A DNA stretch of 64,000 bases, from contig CAYXMM010000003.1 in the NCBI GenBank assembly GCA_964465945.1, positions 253,819 to 317,818 of the forward strand, written 5' to 3'. The stretch comes from JAJRPT01 sp964465945. Its GTDB lineage: Bacteria; Bacteroidota; Ignavibacteria; Kapaibacteriales; UBA2268. Under the pieces are notes generated by a model. That model was not told the DNA's origin. It made no database searches and worked only from the letters and a program-made list of their open reading frames with translations. Of the stretch, positions 36,550 through 43,550 are shown in pieces (the stretch's first letter is position 1; each line of letters begins with the position of its first letter). Made by a program: the position numbers and the translations under genes.

Positions 36550-37446
36550 TTAAAAATTGATACTTCCTTGTTCTAATAGAGGTGATATTCTTTGATTCGC
36601 TAACTTTATATATTCTTTTGAAATTTCATAACCAATAAATTTTCTATCTGATTTAAAAGCAGATAAGCCAGTTGTTCCACTACCCATAAATGGGTCTAAA
36701 ATGACATCATTTTTGAAAGAGTATAATTGAATTAATCTATATGGTAATTCTTCTGGAAATGGAGCGGGGTGACCAATTCTTTTTGCACTTTCTGCATTCA
36801 TTGTCCATATTGATTTTGTATATTCAATAAACTGCTCTTTTGTAATTGTGTTTTCTTTTTCCCCTTTTTCTCTCTTGTAGTCACCTTTGGAAAATACTAA
36901 AATATATTCATGAACATCACGTAAAATTGGATTGGAGGCACTTTGCCAACTTCCCCAAGCCGTTGATGGACTTGCGCTCGCGGCTTTGTTCCATATTATT
37001 TCGCCTCTCATATTAAAACCAATTTCATACATAATTTGACTTATATAATCAGACAATGGGATATATGGCTTACGACCTAAGTTCGCTACATTTATACATG
37101 CTCGACCACCATTTACTAAAACTCGATAAGTTTCTTTAAATGAATTTTTTAATAAAATTAAGTATTCATCTAATGATAAGTCTTCGTCATATTCTTTCGA
37201 TACATTGTAAGGAGGGGAGGTTATCATTAAATGAACAGAATTATCTGGAATTTCTTTCATAAATTCTGCTGAACCACAAATAATTGTGTTTTCTAGATCA
37301 GTTGGAAAATGGTTCTCTTCAATATCTTCTGTTTGAGAATAATTTAATTCTGAATACAATTTTGAATTATAAAATTTAGAACTATCATGGTTAATTCTTC
37401 CTTGTGTGCCGAAAGAACTAGTTTCTGTTGAAATTCGATTTTTCAT
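36550..37446 (-). CDS. DNA methyltransferase 1 (beta class, m4C or m6A)
   Basis: 298 residues. Motif IV TSPPYN comes first (about 80-85), with motif I DPFMGSGTTGLSAF near the C-terminus (about 260) and IGYEISKEY after it: the permuted order of beta-class amino-methyltransferases. TSPPY is commoner in m4C enzymes but m6A is possible. The middle (WNKAASASPSTAWGS) resembles phage and type II site-specific enzymes. It is divergent from a second methyltransferase and a nuclease, so it is likely one half of a system with an asymmetric site. Its ATG overlaps a TGA of a tiny upstream frame (ATGA). Confidence 0.88.
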   Translation of the reverse strand: MKNRISTETSSFGTQGRINHDSSKFYNSKLYSELNYSQTEDIEENHFPTDLENTIICGSAEFMKEIPDNSVHLMITSPPYNVSKEYDEDLSLDEYLILLKNSFKETYRVLVNGGRACINVANLGRKPYIPLSDYISQIMYEIGFNMRGEIIWNKAASASPSTAWGSWQSASNPILRDVHEYILVFSKGDYKREKGEKENTITKEQFIEYTKSIWTMNAESAKRIGHPAPFPEELPYRLIQLYSFKNDVILDPFMGSGTTGLSAFKSDRKFIGYEISKEYIKLANQRISPLLEQGSINF

Positions 37447-37505
37447 AATTCGTTACTTATTAACTCTAAATGCTTAATTTCATCACTTGTATTCCATAAT
37501 TGCAT
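37443..37505 (-). CDS. Possible 20-codon leader ORF coupled to DNA methyltransferase 1
   Basis: ATG 37505 starts a 20-residue frame (MQLWNTSDEIKHLELISNEL) whose TGA overlaps the methyltransferase ATG in an ATGA junction. The frame is open further upstream through NEFRNV. It could be a regulatory leader peptide, the tail of a lost gene left at the junction of the repeat, or chance; codon count is too small to decide. Confidence 0.3.
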   Translation of the reverse strand: MQLWNTSDEIKHLELISNEL

Positions 37506-37556
37506 AACATTTCTAAATTCATTCAAAATAGTAAGCAAAATAAGAATTTTTTTTTT
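37503..37556. repeat. Direct repeat, copy 2, upstream of DNA methyltransferase 1
   Basis: Second copy of the 36417-36470 repeat, in the same orientation, beginning CATAACATTTCTAAATTC. Differences are one missing T, C for T early on, an A/T swap before AGCAAAATAAGAAT and a longer T-run after it. Here it sits in the 200-nt gap between the divergent methyltransferase genes. Confidence 0.8.
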
Positions 37557-37647
37557 AAAAAATAGTTTTTGAATTTATCAACAGACATAAATAAATATTC
37601 ACATTTTTTCGTTAATTTTGTCTAAGTTTTATAAAATAGCAAACAAA

Positions 37648-38771
37648 ATGAACTTACATTTATTTAATAATAACAATTTCATTAAAAATGAACATATTTA
37701 TTATGCAACAAAAAAATAAGTTCAACTAATTTATTTTACGAATTATTAGAAATTTATACCCCAGAGGAAATCGCAAGCAAACTTTTTATTCACAAAGGAA
37801 CATTAAAAAGGTGGTTAGAACAAAAAAAAGTACCAGAAAATTATTTTAATGATCTAAATCATCTTTTAAATAAGAAGTACGAATATAAAAATGAGTATAG
37901 AGAAAAAGATCAGTTTTATACAACTAATAAAATTTCTAATTACTGCTATAATAAAACATTAGAGATATTAAATTCTTTAGAGATTAATAAAAGTCATTAT
38001 AAATTTATTGAACCAAGTGCAGGTTGTTGTAATTTTTATAAAATATTACCTAAAAGTAGAAGAATTGGAATTGATATTGACCCAAAAGGAAAATATAAGA
38101 ATGAAATAATTTCTAAAAATTACTTAGATTTTTATCCAAATAAAGATGATAAATATATCGTAATTGGAAATCTACCTTTCGGCTTACGAGGAAATTTAGC
38201 TTTAAGATTTATAAATCATTCATACCAATTTGCAGATATAGTTGCATTCATTTTACCACCATTATTTAATAGCACAGGAAAAGGTGTACCAATGACAAGA
38301 GTAAAGGGTTTTAAACTAGCACATAGTGAAAAATTACCCTTAAACTCTTTTGAATACCCTAATGGAGAACCAGTAAATATTGCAACTATATTCCAAATAT
38401 GGACAAAAATTAATACTGACAAAATTACTTTAGAGCATATAAAGTCTTGTAAATCAATAGTAAGAGTCTATTCACTTTCAGATGGTGGTACTCCTAGTAG
38501 CACAAGAAATAAAAAAATGTTAGATAAATGTGATGTTTATTTACCTTCCACTTGTTTTAGTGGAATGCGAGCATATAATTCATTTGAAGAATTGCCAAAT
38601 AAAAGAGGGTATGGGGTAGTTTTTTATAAAAATAAAGATGTATTATTAGAAGCATTTTTTGAAAAAATTAACTGGAATAATGTTGCTTTTTTATCTACTA
38701 ATAGTGCGATAAATCTTAGAACAGACTTAATTGAAAATGAAATAGTTAAATTAGGATTTTACAATAAGTAA
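37648..38771 (+). CDS. DNA adenine methyltransferase 2 with HTH, split by a -1 frame change at an A7 tract
   Basis: ATG 37648 opens a 23-codon frame that reaches A7 (37710-37716) followed directly by TAA 37717-37719. The -1 frame, without any ATG/GTG/TTG of its own before 38292, continues for 351 codons to TAA 38769-38771. Joined by a -1 shift on A-AAA-AAA, the product is about 374 residues: ATKKISSTNLF across the joint, a helix-turn-helix (YTPEEIASKLFIHKGTLKRW), motif I FIEPSAGCCNFY with IGIDIDPKG, motif IV VIGNLPFGLRG, and AFILPPLFNSTGKG. It resembles gamma-type N6-adenine methyltransferases of type II systems. The split may be programmed frameshifting, phase variation or decay. A second frame change may shorten its C-terminus, see findings. 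Confidence 0.75.
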
Positions 38772-38809
38772 AATAGACGATATAGCGACCATTATTGAAA
38801 GATATCCTA

Positions 38810-39313
38810 ATGGAAGCTCAAAATGAGTGGCTTGACCCAAATAGTAAGTATAAAGAATATAGAAGTTTACAAATAGATAAGAGAGGTAGTTTCGGTGAAA
38901 GATTTTTTAGCAAAGTATTTCAAGATATATTTGTGAAAAGAATAAAATTCGAATATGCTGATGGCGACCAGGGCGATTGGGATTTAAAAATAAATGGAGT
39001 AAAGTTTGAAGTTAAAACATCTTCAATTGATGTTAATAAAAAATTTCAAAATGAAGGTATTAAAATCGATGGAGATTATATTGGAATTCTGTTTTTAGGA
39101 GTAACACCAAATGATTTATACTTCAAATTCGTATTAAAAGCCGATATAGATTTTAGCAAATTACATGATAGAAAAAGAAGAGGCACTGGTTCTGGTTTCA
39201 AATGGGACTTTAAAATTAATGATATGATTAAACCCGATTCATTAGAAATTATTAAAAAAGAGTTTATAAATACTTTCGTTGGCAAAGTGCAAGAATTAGG
39301 AAAATTAAAATAA
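38810..39313 (+). CDS. Type II restriction endonuclease, PD-(D/E)xK fold
   Basis: 167 residues from ATG 38810 (a TTG at 38795 is also in frame). The nuclease core is GDWDLKINGVKFEVKTSS: the Asp before the strand and E-x-K after it match PD-(D/E)xK metal ligands, with an N-terminal helix containing Glu (GSFGERFFSKVF). FKWDFKINDMIKP follows. The small size and position behind an adenine methyltransferase support a type II restriction enzyme. The recognition site cannot be inferred. The start overlaps an apparent continuation of the methyltransferase in another frame. Confidence 0.8.
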   Translation: MEAQNEWLDPNSKYKEYRSLQIDKRGSFGERFFSKVFQDIFVKRIKFEYADGDQGDWDLKINGVKFEVKTSSIDVNKKFQNEGIKIDGDYIGILFLGVTPNDLYFKFVLKADIDFSKLHDRKRRGTGSGFKWDFKINDMIKPDSLEIIKKEFINTFVGKVQELGKLK

Positions 39314-39392
39314 TAAAATAGCTCTAAGTTTAAATTCAAGTTAATTATTATTTCACTTTTAATATATAATTTAAAACACAATCAAACCCACT

Positions 39393-40364
39393 TTACAATA
39401 ACTTAATTATCTCTTCCACGGCAAAGTCGATACTTATTTTATTATTTAATATCTGTTTTTTTAATTCTTCACTCCTACTTTTTACTTCTTGATCAGTTAA
39501 TACTGCAGTAATTATTGCTTCATTAAAACTCTTCTCAATCCAATAAATTTCTTGCTCTTGACGTATCTTTTTAATTTGTTCTATGTACGTTTCGCTTGAT
39601 GAATATTTATAAATCATAGCCCAAATTTTATCAATCCCCACATTATTTAATGCTGAACTTAAAACAACTTTTTCAGCAAATTTATTGCTTTGTCCAAGTA
39701 TTCTTGCAGCTTGTTTGTATTCAACTTTTGTTCGTCGAGCAATCTTTAATTTATCGCCATCAGCTTTATTTATAATGATTAAATCTGCAAGTTCTACTGC
39801 GCCCTTTTTTATCCCCTGTAACTCATCTCCACCTGCAGGAAGGATTAATAAAAGGAAAATGTCAACCATAGTTTTTACCTCCGTTTCACTCTGACCTATT
39901 CCAACTGTTTCAACTAAAATCACATCATATCCTGCTGCTTCACATAATGTTATTACATCTCTTGTCTTATTAGCCGTCCCCCCGAGATAACCACCTGATG
40001 CTGTTGGTCTAATAAACGCCCTTTCCTCTTTTATCAAATCTTCCATTCGCGTTTTATCACCTAATATTGAACCCTTGCTTATAGTCGAAGACGGGTCAAC
40101 TGCTAATACAGCAACTTTAAGCCCTTGACTAATTAAATGCATACCAAGTGAATTTATAAATGTTGATTTTCCAGCGCCAGGCATTCCCGAAATTCCGACT
40201 CTGATAGTTTGCTTCTTAATTTTAGATTTAGATAAACTAATAAGTTCCGAAGCAATAATCTTATGCTTCATTGCTTTTGATTCAACAATAGTAATAGCCC
40301 TCGAAAGCGAAGATATATCACCTTTTACTAAATATTTAATTAATTCCTTAGAATTGACATTCAT
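39393..40364 (-). CDS. meaB: Methylmalonyl-CoA mutase-associated GTPase MeaB
   Basis: A G3E-family GTPase (323 residues from ATG 40364; a TTG at 40409 would extend over the promoter). It guards B12-dependent methylmalonyl-CoA mutase by gating cofactor loading and release. Seen: Walker A GMPGAGKST (within GISGMPGAGKSTFI), VLAVDPSST, Switch GGYLGGTANKTRD, LVETVGIGQSETEV, and NKADGDK as the NKxD guanine-specificity motif. The mutase itself is not in the window. The gene is divergent from cinA. Confidence 0.95.
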   Translation of the reverse strand: MNVNSKELIKYLVKGDISSLSRAITIVESKAMKHKIIASELISLSKSKIKKQTIRVGISGMPGAGKSTFINSLGMHLISQGLKVAVLAVDPSSTISKGSILGDKTRMEDLIKEERAFIRPTASGGYLGGTANKTRDVITLCEAAGYDVILVETVGIGQSETEVKTMVDIFLLLILPAGGDELQGIKKGAVELADLIIINKADGDKLKIARRTKVEYKQAARILGQSNKFAEKVVLSSALNNVGIDKIWAMIYKYSSSETYIEQIKKIRQEQEIYWIEKSFNEAIITAVLTDQEVKSRSEELKKQILNNKISIDFAVEEIIKLL

Positions 40365-40408
40365 CTCAAACAGAATACTTTTATTAATTTTGTAATAAAT
40401 TAATATCA

Positions 40409-40416
40409 AATATAAA
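40409..40416 (-). promoter_or_regulatory. -7 box for meaB
   Basis: TATATTTG on the minus strand, identical to the box of the rpmF-fab operon and about 45 nt upstream of the meaB ATG. No good -33 TTTG is seen. On the plus strand TAATTTTG (40387-40394) could serve cinA. Confidence 0.35.
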
Positions 40417-40439
40417 TATTAAATCAGAATAATAAACTA

Positions 40440-41699
40440 ATGTCTAAATCTTTCAATATTGCTTTAATTTCCATCGGTGATGAGTTATGCATCGGTCAAA
40501 CTTTGAATACTAATGCGCATTGGATATCAAATGAGTTAGTAAAACTTGGTGCTAATGTCTATTCTCACATTACAATTAGAGACAATGAGCAAGAAATTTG
40601 CAACTCGATAGACTACCTAAAAAATAAATCTGACTTAATTATATGCACCGGTGGATTAGGTCCGACCCATGATGATATTACAAAAAATGTTTTAACAAAG
40701 TATTTCAATGATGAACTAACTTTACATCAAGAAACTTTAGAATATCTGAAATCATACTTTGCTCAGAGACAACGTCTTTTTTTAGAAATGCACAATAACC
40801 AAGCATTACAGCCAAGTAAATCAAAAATATTTCAAAATAGAATAGGAACAGCACAAGGAATGCTATTTTATGGCGATAACTTTGAATTACTGTCAATGCC
40901 CGGAGTTCCTCGTGAAATGAAATTTATTATGGAGTATTCATTTTTAGATTACATAAAATCGAAAATTGTTAAAAATAAAAATAATATTTTAGTTTACAGA
41001 ACCCTAAGAACAATAGGTATCACAGAATCTGCACTAGCTGAATTGATAGGTGATGTAAGCTTTTTAGGTAATAATACCCTTGCTTTTTTGCCTTCTTATT
41101 CAGGTGTGAAATTAAGATTAGGAACTGAAAGCAATAATTATGAAGATGCTAATAAAACGCTTGACAAATTAGAAGAATACTTAAATCTAAGATGTGGCAA
41201 ATATATTTACTCTAATAAAGATGAAGAACTCGAAAACTTCTTAGCAAATATTCTCATAGAGAAAAAAGTAACAATTTCCGGTGCAGAATCTTGCACAGGA
41301 GGCCTCTTCGGTGCAAAGATGACAAGTTTAACTGGTAGTTCAAAATACTTTCTCGGTTCTGCTGTAACATACTCAAATCAAGCTAAACAAGATCTTTTAG
41401 GAGTATCGACCGAAACACTAAAGAAATTTGGTGCAGTAAGCCAAGAATGTGCAAAAGAAATGGCATTGGGTTCAATCTTAAAATACAATAGCGATTATGC
41501 TATTTCAATCACTGGCATTGCAGGACCCGATGGTGGTACAGAGGAAAAACCAGTTGGGCTTGTATGGATTGGAATAGCAAGCAAAGATAGTGTAGAAGCT
41601 CACAAGTTCATTTTTGGTAAAGATAGGGAAACAAATAGAGAGTTAGCAGTTTATTCAGCAATAAATTTATTAATTAAAGCGATTAAAGAACAGAAATGA
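40440..41699 (+). CDS. cinA: CinA: MoaB-like domain with nicotinamide-nucleotide amidase
   Basis: 419 residues. Residues about 5-170 are the molybdopterin-binding-like (MoaB/CinA N-terminal) domain with ISIGDELCIGQTLNTN, CTGGLGPTHDD and SMPGVPREM; a linker follows; residues about 260-415 are the PncC amidase domain, with SGAESCTGGLFG, GSAVTYSNQAK and SITGIAGPDGGTEEKPVG. PncC deamidates nicotinamide mononucleotide in NAD salvage, and the N-terminal part of full-length CinA has ADP-ribose pyrophosphatase activity in some species. Its TGA overlaps the tsaD ATG (ATGA). Confidence 0.95.
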   Translation: MSKSFNIALISIGDELCIGQTLNTNAHWISNELVKLGANVYSHITIRDNEQEICNSIDYLKNKSDLIICTGGLGPTHDDITKNVLTKYFNDELTLHQETLEYLKSYFAQRQRLFLEMHNNQALQPSKSKIFQNRIGTAQGMLFYGDNFELLSMPGVPREMKFIMEYSFLDYIKSKIVKNKNNILVYRTLRTIGITESALAELIGDVSFLGNNTLAFLPSYSGVKLRLGTESNNYEDANKTLDKLEEYLNLRCGKYIYSNKDEELENFLANILIEKKVTISGAESCTGGLFGAKMTSLTGSSKYFLGSAVTYSNQAKQDLLGVSTETLKKFGAVSQECAKEMALGSILKYNSDYAISITGIAGPDGGTEEKPVGLVWIGIASKDSVEAHKFIFGKDRETNRELAVYSAINLLIKAIKEQK

Positions 41700-42703
41700 A
41701 AATTCTCGGTATAGAAAGCTCTTGTGATGATACATCTATTGCTATCTTAGATGATGAAAAAGTTTTAGTAAATCTTATTTCTTCACAACACTTTCATTCA
41801 AAATATGGTGGAATTGTCCCTGAGTTAGCATCAAGGGCACATCTTGAAGTAATTTACCCACTTCTAATTGACGCATTAAACCAAAGTAGCCTAACCATTG
41901 AAGAAATAGATGCAATCGCAGTAACCACAAATCCCGGACTTGTTGGCTCTTTAATTGTGGGCTCAAACTTTGCGAAAGGACTTTCTATCAAATACAATAT
42001 TCCAATTGTCCCAGTTAATCATATTGAAGGACACATCTATAGTGGGAATTTACAAGATGATATTCTGCAATTTCCATTAATTTCTCTTGTAGTATCAGGT
42101 GGACATACTGCCATTTTTAAAGTAAATAGCTTTTCTGATTATGAACTGGTTGGCTCTACCATTGACGATGCAGCAGGAGAGGCATTTGATAAAATTGCAA
42201 AGCTTATGGGAAAAACATACCCAGGAGGACCCATTATTGATAAATTAGCCAAAATTGGCAATCCGAAAAAATATGACTTCCCTCGTTCTATGAAAATGAA
42301 AGATAATTTCAACTTTTCTTTTTCTGGGCTAAAGACATCAGTTCGTTATTTCATTGAAAAGAATTTCCCAAACGGACTATCCGAAGAGGATTTACCAGAT
42401 ATTGCGGCTTCAGCTCAACAAGCAATTATTGATATTTTAGTTTATAAAACTATAAATGCTGTTAAAAAAAATAATATCAAAAACATTGTTATCGGTGGGG
42501 GAGTATCTGCAAACACACTTCTCAGAGCAGAATTTAAAAAGTATGAAAACCAAGGATATAAAATTGTAATACCCGATATGGAATATTGCTTAGATAACGC
42601 TGCAATGATTGCCAATATTGCAAGAAATAAATTAATCAATGGTAACAGAGACGATTTCTTTAACTACGAATTTGTTGTTAATTCCAATGCAATAAGAGCA
42701 TAA
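41696..42703 (+). CDS. tsaD: tRNA N6-threonylcarbamoyladenosine transferase subunit
   Basis: TsaD (Gcp/YgjD) transfers threonylcarbamoyl to A37 of ANN-decoding tRNAs. The 335 residues start with ILGIESSCDDTSIAI; metal ligands His109 and His113 lie in NHIEGHIYSG; SLVVSGGHTAIF, DDAAGEAFDKIA and IGGGVSANTLLR complete the ASKHA fold. It is translationally coupled to cinA. TsaB, TsaC and TsaE are not in the window. Confidence 0.98.
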   Translation: MKILGIESSCDDTSIAILDDEKVLVNLISSQHFHSKYGGIVPELASRAHLEVIYPLLIDALNQSSLTIEEIDAIAVTTNPGLVGSLIVGSNFAKGLSIKYNIPIVPVNHIEGHIYSGNLQDDILQFPLISLVVSGGHTAIFKVNSFSDYELVGSTIDDAAGEAFDKIAKLMGKTYPGGPIIDKLAKIGNPKKYDFPRSMKMKDNFNFSFSGLKTSVRYFIEKNFPNGLSEEDLPDIAASAQQAIIDILVYKTINAVKKNNIKNIVIGGGVSANTLLRAEFKKYENQGYKIVIPDMEYCLDNAAMIANIARNKLINGNRDDFFNYEFVVNSNAIRA

Positions 42704-42735
42704 AAACATTAATTTTTATCCTAAATTTAATAATT

Positions 42736-43491
42736 TCAAGCCCAATCAATAAAAAATACATTATCCAAAGAATTAAGATTTTGTAAAATTTTGAACGTCT
42801 TATCCGGCTTATGGTTTACAATTAAATTTAATCCATTTTGATGAGTTTTGTTTAACATATCAACATCATTAATACTATCACCTGCACAAATGAGTGGCTT
42901 TTCATTACCCATAATTAAATCAATAACTTGACCCTTGCCTTCTTTAATTGGAAAAGGGGTTTCCAATTCCTCACTTAATAAACCATTTATAATTTTATTT
43001 CTAACTCCAAAAACTTTATCAGTTTCAAATTCAGGGAACCATTTTTCTACTACCGCTTCTGCAACATATTGACTACTTGCAGTAACCAAATAAAGCTCGT
43101 AATCTCTAATTTTTAATTCAAAAAGTAAATCTTTTATAGCACTATTACGCTTAGGAATATTTTTTGTGTATGTTAAATATCTATATGGTGATTCTAAATC
43201 TAATAATTTAACTACTATTTGTTTTAAATCCTCAACATTATTTCCTGCCTTAGCTTCATTTATTTTTCGATAAGCAACCCTCTCACCCTCATTTTTTAGC
43301 ATTATAAGATATTCTTCCCAACTCATCGAAAGAGGCATATTTTCGTTTAATAGTGCTAACACAACAAGTTCGCCAATATCGCCAACTAAAATTGTATTAT
43401 CCATATCAAAGAATGCCTTCTTTGGAATATTCAAGTTTTTATGACTTTCTTCTAACTCGTCTAAACGTAATTTTAATAAATCATTTACCAT
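42736..43491 (-). CDS. HAD-superfamily IB phosphatase (SerB-like)
   Basis: 251 residues. Motif I is AFFDMDNTILVGD with the nucleophile and acid Asp pair, motif II LVTASSQYVAEAV, and motif III/IV GKGQVIDL followed by ICAGDSINDVDML. The DMDNT core and HAD-IB cap region resemble phosphoserine phosphatase and its broad relatives, but substrate-defining cap residues cannot be assigned. It converges on tsaD with a 32-nt gap. Confidence 0.85.
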   Translation of the reverse strand: MVNDLLKLRLDELEESHKNLNIPKKAFFDMDNTILVGDIGELVVLALLNENMPLSMSWEEYLIMLKNEGERVAYRKINEAKAGNNVEDLKQIVVKLLDLESPYRYLTYTKNIPKRNSAIKDLLFELKIRDYELYLVTASSQYVAEAVVEKWFPEFETDKVFGVRNKIINGLLSEELETPFPIKEGKGQVIDLIMGNEKPLICAGDSINDVDMLNKTHQNGLNLIVNHKPDKTFKILQNLNSLDNVFFIDWA

Positions 43492-43499
43492 ACTTTACC

Positions 43500-43532
43500 T
43501 AAAAAAAAATCTATACCTTTTTTTGATATAGA
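43500..43532 (-). terminator. Terminator of valS
   Basis: TCTATA (43510-43515) pairs with TATAGA (43527-43532), with one further C-G pair inside across a mismatch. Nine A at 43501-43509 read as a U-tract on the minus strand. It is weak, but positioned just after the valS stop. Confidence 0.55.
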
Positions 43533-43550
43533 CTTATATTTTCTAATTAA

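Noticed and set aside
40365..40409. Longer meaB start at TTG 40409
   Set aside because: It adds 15 residues not expected in MeaB and would overlap the TATATTTG promoter box.
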